Below, piece by piece: positions 23,350 through 37,000 of a stretch of 64,000 nt of DNA. Every line of letters begins with the position of its first letter. Position 1 is the first letter of the stretch. The position numbers were made by a program, and so were the translations under genes. Below the pieces are notes generated by a model. It saw only the letters and a program-made list of their open reading frames with translations, ran no database searches and was not told where the DNA came from. The stretch comes from Scolanthus callimorphus (Eukaryota; Cnidaria; Anthozoa; Actiniaria; Edwardsiidae), in the NCBI GenBank assembly GCA_033964015.1, contig CM066919.1, forward strand, positions 1,922,001 to 1,986,000. The letters are read 5' to 3'.

Positions 23350-24005
23350 TCCCTATTTTCACAATATCCCGTGATGCTTTGCGCCTGGCACATTTTGGGG
23401 GGGTTGGCCGATTTTTCTAACAGAGTTTATGTGAAGGCTTGCGCGATAAAATCGGCTCACGGCTCGGGATTGTGGCGAATTTCTGTGGAAATCTATAGGT
23501 TTTGTGGGAATCCATGATGTCTAACTGCTGAGCGAGGTTTTGAGGTGATTTGAGATGAAACATGGATATCAACGAAGAACGATTGAACTTGCGCTCTGTG
23601 GTCGCGACCCGTCGCCGCCATATTGGATCGAAACTACAATCACCTTGATGCAAACTGGCAACTATTTCTACGTATTTAGGGCCTGTGATCGTCGAATATC
23701 CACTGATAACACAACAATAATGTATCAGAACTTGATCTCAAGGCCGTTCAAGTGACATTCCACAGATTAAAGCGCGAAGGTTGTGAGTTGAAGACTCGCT
23801 TTTAAGTGCGGGAAAGACAATATTTTCATTGCTTCGCGTCAATGCGAAAGCACAAACGACTTTTTAAATAATTACAAGACGATATTTAAAGCTTACAATC
23901 CCTCGAATGAGGAGAGAAAGTGTTCTAGTAAAGTCCTGGTGGCCATAAAATCGTGTAACTGGATTGGAAGTAGAAAAATAGTGTTGATGTGCGGACTTCA
24001 ACAAT
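23350..24005 (-). repeat. Left arm of a 650-bp inverted repeat
   Basis: Nearly identical, inverted, to about 27685-28340. The arm contains an ATGGCGGCGACGGGTCGCGA sequence and an open frame on the minus strand (23417-23653, MHQGDCSFDP ... PSHKLC) that is repeated in the other arm. It ends abruptly at both sides (homology stops near TATTTTCACAATATCCCG and near GAAAAATAGTGTTGAT). No TSD is evident. Confidence 0.85.
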
Positions 24006-24398
24006 GAAAACTTTAACTTAACTTTGCAAAGCATGGTGCTGCAAGCCTTTAATTTACGGGTGTGTGATACGAGTCTATAGATCAATAATAATTTAGTAGT
24101 AGCATCGTATAGTTTCCACCACTCAAAAATGTCTTCACTTTGTTTCTACACCAAAAAATATAAGCTTAAATTAGCTTAAACTCTCAAGTCAATTTACTAT
24201 CCAAATTATGCTTAGTTTACTGCTTGTGATCCAGGCCGGGGCAATGAAGTCAGTTATTATGCTGTGGTGTTATCAAAACAACAAAATCTGAAATCTCAGG
24301 CTAGTAGGAACATTTTTGTATAATGATTAGCAATACTGAAATCTTCAAACCATATGATGGAATAACAATATTATTCTGGGGTGGATTTTAGTAGCAAT

Positions 24399-24589
24399 GT
24401 GTGGTTCCAGAAAATATCCATACCCCCTCCACGGAAGGGTGTTGAAAAGTGACCCCCCACCCCTCTGGAATTTCCAAGGAAAAATACAGTATTTGTTTGT
24501 ATGGAAATGATAGGTAAATTGACCCCCCACCCCTCCAGGATTTCCACTGCCCTTCCGTAGGGGGGTATGGATAATTTCTGGAACCACAC
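24399..24589. mobile_element. AWT-target MITE, complete copy (191 bp)
   Basis: Termini GTGTGGTTCCAGAAAATATC and GATAATTTCTGGAACCACAC with CATACCCCC boxes; flanking AAT on both sides (24396-24398 and 24590-24592). Interior as in the copy at 11926. It lies in the loop between the two 650-bp arms. Confidence 0.92.
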
Positions 24590-24592
24590 AAT

Positions 24593-27233
24593 GTTTAAAA
24601 ATATTTTAATAAATACTTCTAGAGTCTTTCAGAACTTTGCCATAATTCTGTAGTGTGAAAACAAGTGGCTGAAATTTTGGTCAAAAAGGTACCTAAACAT
24701 AAGAACACACACAGCTTGAAAAAAATGAAATTGTTCTTGTATACAAACATGGCTGCCAGTTAGATTCGAGTACAGTAACCTACAGTGGTAGAGAACCAAA
24801 GTAGGTCAATATAATGTGCTAGGCCATTGCACACAGAGTTCTACAGCAGGTACTGTACTTTTTTTCCAGGGTACATAAGTCATTGCTGTCAGAATGTTTT
24901 AAGTAGGTGGATAAAAAGTGGCCGGCCCAGTTTGACTAATTTCAGAGGCTCAATTATGCTTTTGCCTGGGATCCAAAGAAAAGTAGCAAGCAGCGAAACG
25001 TTAAGTAGCCAGCGGAGCTCTGGCAGTCGCCGGCTTGTTCTGGCAGCACTGTTAAGCAATTATTTTTGGACTTGACTATAATGAGTGCTACTAAATAACC
25101 TGCTACCTTCTGCCAATCACATTCAATCTGTATTTGACTGCTGCTGGTAGTGTATGCAGTATTTTGATGTTAAGAAACAATTTTAAGAACACCATTAAGA
25201 ACATTTCCAGCCTGATTTTGCAGAAAACACCCAGTGTACAATAACAAAATCAGCCTGAATCCTCAAAACACCTCTTTTATGCAGGTTTTTACTATGCAAC
25301 AAAATCTCCCCAGTCCATCCTGGCCAAGTTATATTGTTGTATTCTATTTTAACTTGTTGAATGAAAAAATAATTCTCTTCAAATTTTGTCTCATGTTTCA
25401 ATTTAACAGTAAATATATGGGCTAGCATTTATGGGTAGAACCTTGTGAGGAAATAAAATGTCCGCAAATCAGGGAAATCTTCTTAGTACTAGGGTTCAGT
25501 ACTCAATCAAAACAGGGGGAAATGGTCTGAAACATAAGTTGACTATAAAGAAAAGTCTAAACAAGAGGTATGAATAATTTCCTGGATTTTTGACATTTTA
25601 TTTAGACTCCTTGTATTTATACCATGGTAATACTATTGGCACTAGCGCCATTTTATAAAATAGGACAAATCTTGAATTATTCACCTAGAAGTGAATTGCT
25701 ACAAAACGTAACCAAAAATACTCTGAGTTGTTCACAAACAAATCAGGAAGTTTCGAATACTTTTACAACTTAAGGAATATTTCAAAGATTTTACCTATAA
25801 ACGTGTTACCATGGAAATGCTAATAAGCATATGGATGTTTGAGGTCTTGTTTCTTTGTCATTTCCAAGTGAATCTACTATCCCAAAAAGAATTATAGATA
25901 AAGCATTGTTGGCTTCTTGTGTGCCATTCTATGACATCAATTTTTGCTAATTTGCATAAGTAAAAATCTTGAATGTCTGTTCCCTGCTTGAACCAAGAGA
26001 GCTATCAACACCAAATAGACAACACTCTTGCTTATTTTGAATGGGCGATGAAATCCCATTGAAATTTCACTTTAAGGGGTAAATAAGAACACACAAATTG
26101 CAGTGCCTATTTTGACAACTTTCAGGGCTAAAATCCAAAGTTCCAGACAAGTACCCCAAACCAACCCCTCCCCCCCCCCCCCCCCCCACCACCACCCCAC
26201 AACAAGACACAGCCATCTGCCTGGTTGAAAACAGATACTTGATGGGGAGGATGACTAATTCCCAATTGTGCAAATAAGAAATCACAAGTGATGTGTTGTG
26301 ACAAATATCTTGAGCACAAATATTTAGCCTCTAAAAATACCAGCCTCATATATAGCTGGAGCTTATCACTTTTAGGGCAGCAACCAGAGGTCAAGTTATT
26401 TTATTTGTGAAGGGCTCAAAGAGAATAGATTTTGTGAAGTCAGCACAGGTGACACAGGACACTTTTGAAATCTTCAATGGCTTCAAATGGAACCTCAACT
26501 ACAGTAACAAGTAAAACCTCATTTTCCAATTGCCATCTGTCATCCAGAATTGCCTTTAGGTCCCTATTTTTGTGACTAAAGGTTTCACTCTAGTACTGTC
26601 AGGCCATGGTTTCAGAGATTTGTCAATAATTCATTGTCATTTACGGTAGGTATTCTGAATTTACAAATAGCAAAATAAGAGTGGTTTCCAAAATTCCTGT
26701 GAAACATGCTTTAGCATATCAGGCTTTCATTGTGCTCTAACTCTATTGTTCTCTTTTGTGCTGTATGGGCTATTAGATTTGACTATTACACTTTGTTTCA
26801 TGGGGTTATGGAAACCATGCTATACTCTACACTTTTCAACCCAATAATAGCATGCACTGCAGGACTAGCAGACCAGGGTTTGTATGCATCCTGGATTTTC
26901 ATTTCCTTCCTGGAGAGTCCTTGAATGTCCTGGAATACTACTAAGGAAAATCCTGGAAAAATGTTTTAACTCAAATGTGGTTGAATGAGTCAGTTTGCTA
27001 ATCTTATTTTTTTGCTGCAAATTATGACATTAGCAGTTATCAAACTGCAACAAGAGTGAATAGAAAAAAATCCAATATAGTAAAGCAGCTTCCTTTTAAA
27101 GTGTTTATGTTTTTTTGGGGGAGGAGGGGATATTTGTACCCATAAAACCTTCTCGAAAATAACTGAAGACCTCCTGGAAAATGCTGGAAGCACATGAACC
27201 CTGGCAGACTGATTGACCTGCAAATAGAAGATT
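24593..27233. other. No gene seen; loop of the large inverted repeat
   Basis: AT-rich intergenic DNA. It contains a C/G homopolymer region at 26166-26195. ORFs here are short, overlap on both strands and have no recognisable motif. Confidence 0.5.
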
Positions 27234-27263
27234 GTGTGGTTCCAGAAAATATATCCCCCCCCC

Positions 27264-27294
<31 letters not shown>

Positions 27295-27368
27295 ACCCCA
27301 TGGAAGGGTAATGAATTTCCAATCCCTTTCGTGGGCAGGGGGATGGATAATATTTTCTGGAACCACAC
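27234..27368. mobile_element. AWT-target MITE, internally deleted copy
   Basis: Termini GTGTGGTTCCAGAAAATATA and TATTTTCTGGAACCACAC flanked by ATT on both sides (27231-27233, 27369-27371). The centre is replaced by a run of about 24 C and (AC)n, leaving 135 bp. Confidence 0.88.
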
Positions 27369-27684
27369 ATTGCATGCACATAAAATGCTGAGTTCATGTT
27401 ATTTTCAACATTGGCCGCAGCTATGACTGTGGACTCTCCAGAATAAACCTGAAGAGGTTTATTCCTGGTTTTGCAGCAAACCTCCTAGAGGCTTTTTCTT
27501 GAGTTGTCTACATAAACAGTTGTTGTATTTCAACTAATATCTAAGGGTTCTTTAGTTCTGGGGGTTGAGAGATAAGTAAAAAATAATTACAACAATAATT
27601 ATACATCCAATACTTAGAACTACATGTAACCATGAACATTGAATGTTCAGCTGCCAGCAAGTCTGAGTTATTTTCATTTCGTTT

Positions 27685-28340
27685 GAAGTCCGCAAATCAA
27701 CACTATTTTCCTACTTCCAATCCAGTTACACGACTTTATGGCCACCAGGACTTTACTAGAACACTTTTTCTCCTCATTCGAGGGATTGCAAGCTTTAAAT
27801 ATCGTCTTGTGATTATTATATTAAAAGTCGTTTGTGCTTTCGCATTGACGCGAAGCAATGAAAATATTGTCTTTCCCGCACTTAAAAGCGAGTCTTCAAC
27901 TCACCACCTTCGCGCTTTAATCTGTGGAATGTCACTTGAACGGCCTTGAGATCAAGTTCTGATACATTATTGTTGTGTTATCAGTGGATATTCGACGATC
28001 ACAGGCCCTAAATACGTAGAAATAGTTGCCAGTTTGCATCAAGGTGATTGTAGTTTCGATCCATTATGGCGGCGACGGGTCGCGACCACAGAGCGCAAGT
28101 TCAATCGTTCTTCGTTGATATCCATGTTTCATCTCAAATCACCTCAAAACCTCGCTCAGCAGTTAGACATCATGGATTCCCACAAAACCTATAGATTTCC
28201 ACAGAAATTCGCCACAATCCCGAGCCGTGAGCCGATTTTATCGCGCAAGCCTTCACATAAACTCTGTTAGAAAAATCGGCCAACCCCCCCAAAATGTGCC
28301 AGGCGCAAAGCATCACGGGATATTGTGAAAATGGGGAATG
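27685..28340 (+). repeat. Right arm of a 650-bp inverted repeat
   Basis: Inverted copy of 23350-24005. The open frame at 28034-28270 (MHQGDCSFDP...) matches the minus-strand frame of the left arm with one residue difference noted (I/L). This near identity points to recent duplication, gene conversion between arms, or terminal repeats of one large element. Confidence 0.85.
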
Positions 28341-29880
28341 AAGGAAAAATACCAAGTTGATGGTGTGTTCCCCCAAAAGTGTGAATATTATCTTTCGCGC
28401 AACTAACCGCTATTTCCGCTACAGTATTACCTTCACACAGTCGCTTGTAAGCGCTTGCGTCTTGGTCCCTTTCTTATTGAAAAATGGGTAGAAGTCTGAC
28501 ATATCCGCTTTTACCCAATCATCTTGTTGTCTTGTTGATATATCCGGCCGGCCTCTGTTTTCACCTTTCCATAAAAATATGCCAAAAAACAAGTCTGTTT
28601 TTCCGGGTAGCAGGGAGTTTTTTTTATAGGTGGTGCACTGGGTTTCCAAGGGCCTACAATGTGAGTTTGTTTTGCAGAATACATATTCACAGCCTATCCT
28701 AAACAGAACGGGAAAGCTGTGTCCTCAGGTACAGGAGATAAATGGCGCTATAACCGCACAAGTTACACATGCGAGGATGAAATCGAGTGGACCGCTAAAG
28801 ACGGGAGCACCAAACGGGAGAGAAGACACCTCAGCACTTTCATGCCAAAAAATCGCTGAACTGCAGATAGGTGGACTATTTAACGAGAATAATGTGCACT
28901 TCGGCGGCTAGGAGATTATTAATTTCCGCTAAACACGATCAATATTTTTTTTTGTTCGCGAACACGCGGCACGCGGGTTGATAAATTTTAAACTGTAATA
29001 AAAATACTAGAACGTATCTGTAAAGTGCTTTTCTCAATGAATAGCACGTCCTCAAAAGGCATAAAAGAGTTTCAGGCCTTATTATGATTGTATTAAGGCC
29101 TTAAAGTACTTTCTTTTTCAGGTCTGAATTATTTAAGGCTCTGAAGCCTGAAATAATCTATGCATTTAAGGTCTTGAATTAAGGAAAGTACGAGGTTATG
29201 CAAGGCTAATAACCATAATGTCTTTTAAGGCTCTTGTCATGTTCTTATCAGGTCATGATATCAGGTCATATTTTGGCTAATGTTAGGCCCGATATTTTCG
29301 TGCAGGTAAGCGAAATGCAGAGAAAAGAGGCCTCTGCTAGTTTCAGTTTATTTGCTCGGTTAAGCTATGTTGCTAATTACCAAGATTATAAATATGTATA
29401 TATTAATTCACAATAAATAAGGTGATAAATAAATGACATGGCATGAAGTAAGTAAATTAGTCTAAGGAATTAATGTCTTAAATGAAGCACACTTCTTGCA
29501 TACACTGTGTAGCTTGGCAAGCTATTCCACTCTGGAATGGTATGTGGAAAGAACAAAAACTTATATATATCGGTTCTGGGGATTTTCGGTTGAAACAAAT
29601 AATTTCTGAGCGATGAGTTACTGCTATGATCAGTTTATTTCTTTTATCTCTTTTAGCGAATAATATTCGAACTTTAGTACTATATCCTCACTGCATACCT
29701 ACTACCCCATCTCGCAGGCTAAGGTATGGGATGATGGATGCTACTGCCCGGCAGTAGGCATGCTGTGAGCATGTAGCGTGATATAACCACCACCAGGGGA
29801 GGTGGATGGGCACGAAATCGTACCTCTTACTCTTACCTTTAGCTTCGTTTTCTCGTTAATATACGAGATCTACGCGTGTA
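28341..29880. other. No gene recognised
   Basis: 28400-28911 has open frames on both strands (one contains DFYPFFNKKGTKTQALTSDC on the minus strand) without a recognised family. 28990-29300 repeats AAGGCCT/GTCTGAA motifs. Nothing else is supportable. Confidence 0.35.
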
Positions 29881-30520
29881 CAGCACTACCCCGCGACATT
29901 TAATCCTCTGAGGTAATAACCTTCTGCGCACCGAGTTGGAGTCTTTACGCACACAATATTTCCACTGTGATAATGACCTTTGGAACGAACCGTGGAACGA
30001 ACCGTGTACGGTGTCTATGTTGACACAATATGATCCAATATTATAAATACCGTTCCACGCGTTGAGTGTGGAGTCTATGCGCACACAATATTACCCCCTG
30101 TGAGAACTACCTTCCACGCATAGAGTGTGGAGTCTATGCGCATACAATAGTACCCCTATGATTACCCCACGCACCCATTGCGAAATCTATGCGCGCACAA
30201 TATTACCTGCTGTGATAATAATGTTCCAACGCGCCGAGCGCGGAGTCTTTGCGCACACAATATTACCTCCCATAATAATAACCTTCCCCGCACACCGAGT
30301 GTGGAGTCTGTGCGCATACAATATTACCCCTGTGATAATAACATTCAACGCACACCAAATTCGGAGTCTATGCACACACAATATCACCCTTGTGATAATA
30401 ACCCTCCCCGCACCGAGTGCGGAGTTGATGCACACACAGTATTACCCTTGCGATAATAAATAACCTTCCACGCATCAAGTATGGAGACTATGCGCACAGA
30501 ATATTATTCCTGACAATAAC
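29881..30520. repeat. Minisatellite, about 58-60-bp unit
   Basis: About ten diverged units share GGAGTCTATGCGCACACAAT, ATTACCCCTGTGATAATAAC and CTTCCACGCACCGAGTGT. Divergence between units is high. ORFs across the array (30125-30463) translate the repeat and are not genes. Confidence 0.88.
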
Positions 30521-30621
30521 CTTCCACACTGTTATTTTCAAGGAGTTATCTTTACTCTAAAAAGGAGTAAAAAAAAAGGTACAAGACAACTCTCAAACTG
30601 GAGTAACATTTTGCTCCTATT

Positions 30622-30970
30622 GCGGCCATGTAATAACCTCTATTTATTATATAAACACCAATGAAATACCAGGTGATCTCCCGCGCGAAAACTTGATATC
30701 TTCATACGTGAAAATATCATGTTATTTTCACATGTGAAAATATCACATTTGCCTTTGCTGAATGCTCGATTTTATAGCTTAACTCAAATAAAATTTGAAT
30801 TTGGTATTTCATTGATGTTTATATAATAAACAGAACATTACATGACCGCTTGCAGATAGGAATTTTATCTTCTTGTGTTAAAAATTTATCTCACTCGTTC
30901 ACTGTGCTCACTCATGAGATAAATTTTCAACACTCGAAGATAAAATTCGTATCTCCGCGCGGCCATGTAA
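30622..30970. mobile_element. Composite palindromic repeat, copy 2
   Basis: Same order as 10932-11260: TATAAACACCAATGAAATACC, palindromic centre, GGTATTTCATTGATGTTT, then the ATCTTC/GAAGAT palindrome ending GCGGCCATGTAA. Here the left boundary GCGGCCATGTAATAACCTC is also preserved, which shows that GCGGCCATGTAAT is the repeat's end. Confidence 0.78.
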
Positions 30971-31740
30971 CATGCATAATTCCAAAGTTTTACGAAAAAA
31001 TATATTAAAGTTAAAAAAAATCTCTTCATCGTTCAAAATATTCAAAACCATAAAAGTGTTATAAAAGTATTTTCTACAGTATACAATAAGGCTAAAAAAC
31101 AAGCCATTATTCAGAATGACACCAGCCAAGCCATTATTCAGAATGACACCAGCCAAGTCCTTCATAACCTTTTGAATAACGACCCCCTTTTTACCCTCGA
31201 AGTTATTGCCAAGAAGTGTGGCTTCCAGAAATATAAATAGGTTCTGCCCTGGAAGTGAATACTCAAATAAAATAGGTCGAAATCAGTAGCACAAGAGCTT
31301 GGGGGAGGCCACAGCTTAGTGTGACAATTTTCTTGCCCTCAGCGACTATGTAAAGTGGCTGCATCTTGGCCCCGAACCATTTCCCAACAAGCCGGGGAAA
31401 GATGGTCTTGTTAATCTCAGTGTCTGTGTTACTATATGAATTTTCAATACTGTTATTTCCATTTCCCAGTAATATTATGTAACATGCATAATTCAAAAGT
31501 TTCACGAACAAATATATGAAATTAAAAAAAATCTCTTCATGGTTCAAAATATCAACACCATAAAAGTGTTATAAAAGTATTTTCTACAGTATAATACTAC
31601 CTGGTGTTTAAGACAACAGTATATAAGACTAAAAAACAAGCCATTATTCAGTATGACTTACGCCAGCCAAGTCCTTCATAATCTTTTGAATAACGACCCG
31701 CTTTTTAGCCTCGAAGTTGTTGCCAAGAAGTGTGGCTAAG
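30970..31740 (+). repeat. Direct repeat of about 250 bp
   Basis: TAACATGCATAATTC...AAGAAGTGTGGC occurs at 30970-31222 and again at 31479-31737. The first copy carries an extra 27-bp tandem duplication of AAGCCATTATTCAGAATGAC plus ACCAGCC. The roughly 255 bp between contain a minus-strand open frame (KWFGAKMQPLYIVAEGKK) that I cannot assign. Confidence 0.75.
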
Positions 31741-31989
31741 ACTCAAATTGGACCCGAGAGTTTGATTGAGCCTGCACTTGACGCGCCATCTGGGAAGTGG
31801 TTGGCAAGGGCGAGTAACTTCTCAGCCCATTCCCTGACTTTCCCTCTAACGCACATCTTGTCAATGGACCCTTTGAAGCAGAAAAGAGGCAAAGTCAGAT
31901 GCGTAATAGGGTTATTCAATACGTCATTATAGGAGTAGCAAACAAAATGCAAGCTTTATTAAATTAACGAGAACCCCCCCCCCCCCCCG

Positions 31990-32125
31990 AAGACGTCACA
32001 GAACGTCACAGAATGCCATGAACACCAGTCACGTACTTTTTTCTATCGTGACATTCTGTGACGTCATCTGTGTATCTATTACAGTACACACGCACGCAAA
32101 ACGAGATTTATTTGTTAAATAAACA
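31990..32125. mobile_element. Partial copy of the MITE at 3835
   Basis: Contains GACATTCTGTGACGTCATCT, GTATCTATTACAGTACACAC and the inverted partner ACAGAATGCCATGAAC. A C-run (31975-31988) precedes it. Confidence 0.6.
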
Positions 32126-32313
32126 CGAGTTTGGTGACTACAGTAACGTCAGTACGAGCGGTTATTAATTCTTGCTTTAAAGGCATTTGCTTACAAGTAG
32201 CAAATAGTAAAAAACAGACTTGATGCGGACCCCAAGAATGACGCGCGCGGGGAAGAGACATATTGATTTATGTTTGATTGGGCTTATCATTTCGTATCAT
32301 AAGGGACTTGTTC

Positions 32314-32670
32314 ACACTTGAAATTTGCGACTTGCTTCAAACGACCGGGAAATCACTACAAAAGAAATCACTGCAAAGGTAGAAGTCCAATGTTTCCTAC
32401 CCGTTTGAACCGATCCAATGTCTTTCCCAAGTCTGCAGATGTGATGGGCGCGGAGAGTGGAAATGAGGAATTGTGCTCTATTGAAGATGGCAGGCTCTTT
32501 ATCTGCGACCACCTGCTGGAGAATTAGCTCGTCGATGTACCTTTTACACAGGTTCGCCCACTTCTCGTTGTCCATTTCAGAGTACTGGTCCACCAGTCGT
32601 GCGGGACCCAAAGAAAATAACGCTGCTTCCATGGAATCGAGGCTCTCGACTATCCATTCTTTCCATTGTC
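32314..32670 (-). pseudogene. Coding-like fragment of unknown family
   Basis: On the minus strand an open stretch reads QWKEWIVESLDSMEAALFSL, then YSEMDNEKWANLCKRYIDE and NRAQFLISTLRAHHICRLGK. The composition is protein-like (amphipathic, W and C present). It stops upstream at a TGA and has no partner exon I can place. The minus-strand frame at 31743-31952 (KVREWAEKLLALANHFP) may belong to the same relic. A transposon-encoded protein is the likeliest source; I do not recognise it. Confidence 0.3.
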
Positions 32671-33524
32671 AAAGCAGGACGTTTACTGATGAAATGAAAT
32701 AATACTGCGGAACAAATAACGTTATCATTATACCATTAAAATAATCGGCTCGCAGAAAATATTCTACGGGGGATGTTTTAATTTGCAAACTGTCTGTTAT
32801 CACTGATTTAGCACGTACGTATACCCTTTTCAATGCAATATTTTCATTGAAAACAATTTACTGAGTAAAATCTCTTTTGTTTAAAGTTTGAATACATGTT
32901 CTTTATGAATTTCATTATTTTGAATGGGCTCAGAAAAACACGAAACTACTGAGCGAATTGAATTTCATTAAAAACTGCATATCTTGTGCTTTTATGGCAC
33001 ATTGTGTGATTTCATAAAACAAATAGGATAGATTTTTGTGTAGATGACGTCATCAATGACGTCAAAACACATGACCATGTAGTTGCGTCCCCCTTGTCAC
33101 CTAGACAAATTCTTTAGACTGGGGTTCGACCCCTCCCGAGATATGAGTCAAGCCCCAAATAAAGCCTTGCGAGGCGTCTTGTTTTAAAGATGGCCGTCGG
33201 CCACGTGTAGCCACGTGTACAATTTACTTACGTTAAATTATACCGGTTTTCCATAATATTACTCTATGCAATGAAGAGTCCTTGAAAATAATGACCGATG
33301 ATCATGTTGGGTGCAATGTTTCTCTGATTTGAGGGAACACAATGTATTAACCGGCTAATTTCACATGCCATTATTACGAACTCTGCTTTGTATTTTGCCA
33401 CGTGACATCTTTCTTTAACACAGATATGAGATATTGCCACTTTTAGTCTCGAAACTACTCATTATTACCTGCAGACTACAGTTAGAACCACGTTGGTCGG
33501 GTAATATTGATTTTATAATACGAT
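32671..33524. other. No gene seen
   Basis: AT-rich intergenic sequence left of the piggyBac element. GGGGTTCGACCCCTCC near 33122 resembles a pol III B box but no tRNA fold surrounds it. Confidence 0.4.
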
Positions 33525-34015
33525 TTAACTCTTTCCTGACTGACCAAAAAAGGAGCAAAAATGAGTGAAATTAAACAAAAATCGGTAAAAAAACAACAAT
33601 TTAAACTACAGCTTGAAGGCATACCTTATTAGAAAGAACAAAAAACACACTTTCTCATGATATAATTTTTTATTGAATAATTACAATTCACGTCAGCATA
33701 AATTTACATTAATTAGCATAAATTACCATATCTAAATCGTATTTTTGAAAGAAAAAAGGCAAAATTGGACCCAAGAATTTATGGGATTTAAAACAGTTGA
33801 AATAAAAAAGTTAGAGTGATGCCTCTTTGACATTTCTCCCAAGTATGCTTTAGTTTGCTCAATTATTTTACATTCTGCATCAATTTAGCTGCGATGCACT
33901 AAAAATGGCTTTTTTACACAATTTGGAGTCAACCAGCGATCATGACAAATGGATGCAATATCATATTAGAATCATTAAAATTAATGTTTATGATGTTCTG
34001 CAGTTATCGAAAAGA

Positions 34016-37000
34016 TTATTTGTTAGTGTGAAAGTCCCTAGTGTGCCATATTCTGAAACAAGGCTTTTCTTGGGTTATATGAAGGTAAACCTTACATTGC
34101 GGTGCATCACAGTAGGTATTTACTTTTAGTTGGCCTTTACCCAATTTGTAACATACCTGACAGTGTTTGCTTGCATTTGAGCGTTCAGGGATATGATCAG
34201 AGTCGAATTCACCTGGTGGTTTTACTCTGGTATCTACAGGTGGCACATCGAAATCACTGAAGTTGCACAGTTGTCTGACTACCTCTTCTCGGAAAGAGAG
34301 GAGGTCATAGTCATTGCGACGCTTCAGAGCTTCTATCTCTGGGTGTTTAGCCTGGTGTTCTCTGAATAAGATGAAGCTGTTAACAAGAGCAATGTCTATC
34401 ATGTGAAAAAATAAAACTTTCCACCATTTCATACATTTCCTGAGAACATTATTTGATGTTAGCATCTGGTCAGAACGATCCACAGCATTCATGTACTGAT
34501 TGTACCTGTGGATACAGTAGGGCTGTTTAGCTTGTACTTCCTGCCAAACATTATTTGTCTTTTGTTTTCTACTTACCTGCAGGGATTTATTTGCATTGTC
34601 AATAGTAGACAATACAGAAACAACTTTATTATCCTTCCATTGCATCGCAAGAATAGGCCCTGTTCTTTCCCAGCGCATGCTGCCTCTTTCTTTGCGCTTT
34701 GCCCATTCCTTTCCGTTCTTTAGTGGGAACCCTCTTCGGTTTTCTATGATTGTTCCGGTGGCGGGCACACCTTGATTGAAAAGCGTAGTCATCAAATTTA
34801 CAGAAGTATAAAAATTGTCAATATAAAGATTGTAACCTTGATTGAGTAATGGCTGAATCAGCTTCATAACCACATCATAGCTAAGGCCGTTCTCACTTAC
34901 CGTCCTACCTGCATGTCTCCCGATGTATATGTCAAAGTCATAGGTGTAGCCATTTGCACTGTCAGCCAACACCCAGAATTTGATACCCCATTTTGTTGGT
35001 TTATCCTTTATGTATTGCCTAAAGCCACTCCTGTGTTTTGATTTTACCATCCGTTCATCAATAGCAATATTCTGGTAGGGCTGATACAACATTTTGCATC
35101 TTTCTTTGAAAACTGATACGAAAGATTCTACCTTACGTAATTTGTTTGCTCTTTCCTCAGTCAGTGGGTCAACTATGTGGAGCATACCCATCATTGCCTT
35201 GAAGCGGTCTCTTCCTATGATAGCTCTTGCCCAGAGACCATGGTACAACGACTTTGTACTCCAATACCTGTCAAAAGAAGAAACCCGTACAAGACCAAAG
35301 TAAATTTGTAAAGCAATTATTTTCCTTATTTCCTCTTCAGTAGTTTCTTTCCAGCTTCCATCTGACTGAGAGTAGGACTGCCTCCTGCCTGCAAAGATAT
35401 GACCATATGCATAAGTGTTTGTATGGTTACAAATGTCAGAAATCATTGTACTTGTAAAAAAAAGAAAAAAGAAATCAATTGCTTTAGTCATTGTGTTACG
35501 GGTTACCATATTTTCGAGGTGTAAGCCTGGTGCTCGGTTAGGTGTGAAATCTGGAAGATTATTTCCATTGTCGGGATCATCATAGCTTTTTTCAGGCAGT
35601 ACTACAGCCGGCGGACCTCTGCCCATCCTATTTCCTATCTGCTGTCCTCTGGCGCTACCTCCTCTTACACTACCTCCTCTGGCCCTTGCTCCTCTGACAC
35701 TACCTCCTCTGGCGCTACCTCCTCTGGCCCTTGCTCCTCTGACACTACCTCCTCTGGCGCTACCTCCTCTGGCCCTTGCTCCTATGGCTCTTCTTCCTCG
35801 TCTTGCTTCTCCACACGCACCTCCAGCTGGTTGAACCCTTTCTTCTTGGCCATTTCATACATTTCCTGAGAACATTATTTGATGTTAGCATCTGGTCAGA
35901 ACGATCCACAGCATTCATGTACTGATTGTACCTGTGGATACAGTAGGGCTGTTTAGCTTGTACTTCCTGCCAAACATTATTTGTCTTTTGTTTTCTACTT
36001 ACCTGCAGGGATTTATTTGCATTGTCAATAGTAGACAATACAGAAACAACTTTATTATCCTTCCATTGCATCGCAAGAATAGGCCCTGTTCTTTCCCAGC
36101 GCATGCTGCCTCTTTCTTTGCGCTTTGCCCATTCCTTTCCGTTCTTTAGTGGGAACCCTCTTCGGTTTTCTATGATTGTTCCGGTGGCGGGCACACCTTG
36201 ATTGAAAAGCGTAGTCATCAAATTTACAGAAGTATAAAAATTGTCAATATAAAGATTGTAACCTTGATTGAGTAATGGCTGAATCAGCTTCATAACCACA
36301 TCATAGCTAAGGCCGTTCTCACTTACCGTCCTACCTGCATGTCTCCCGATGTATATGTCAAAGTCATAGGTGTAGCCATTTGCACTGTCAGCCAACACCC
36401 AGAATTTGATACCCCATTTTGTTGGTTTATCCTTTATGTATTGCCTAAAGCCACTCCTGTGTTTTGATTTTACCATCCGTTCATCAATAGCAATATTCTG
36501 GTAGGGCTGATACAACATTTTGCATCTTTCTTTGAAAACTGATACGAAAGATTCTACCTTACGTAATTTGTTTGCTCTTTCCTCAGTCAGTGGGTCAACT
36601 ATGTGGAGCATACCCATCATTGCCTTGAAGCGGTCTCTTCCTATGATAGCTCTTGCCCAGAGACCATGGTACAACGACTTTGTACTCCAATACCTGTCAA
36701 AAGAAGAAACCCGTACAAGACCAAAGTAAATTTGTAAAGCAATTATTTTCCTTATTTCCTCTTCAGTAGTTTCTTTCCAGCTTCCATCTGACTGAGAGTA
36801 GGACTGCCTCCTGCCTGCAAAGATATGACCATATGCATAAGTGTTTGTATGGTTACAAATGTCAGAAATCATTGTACTTGTAAAAAAAAGAAAAAAGAAA
36901 TCAATTGCTTTAGTCATTGTGTTACGGGTTACCATATTTTCGAGGTGTAAGCCTGGTGCTCGGTTAGGTGTGAAATCTGGAAGATTATTTCCATTGTCGG

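Noticed and set aside
30125..30463. Three overlapping 80-112-codon ORFs at 30.1-30.5 kb
   Set aside because: Repeat translations of the 58-bp minisatellite.
33115..33140. Pol III B-box-like GGGGTTCGACCCCTCC
   Set aside because: No A box or cloverleaf upstream on either strand.
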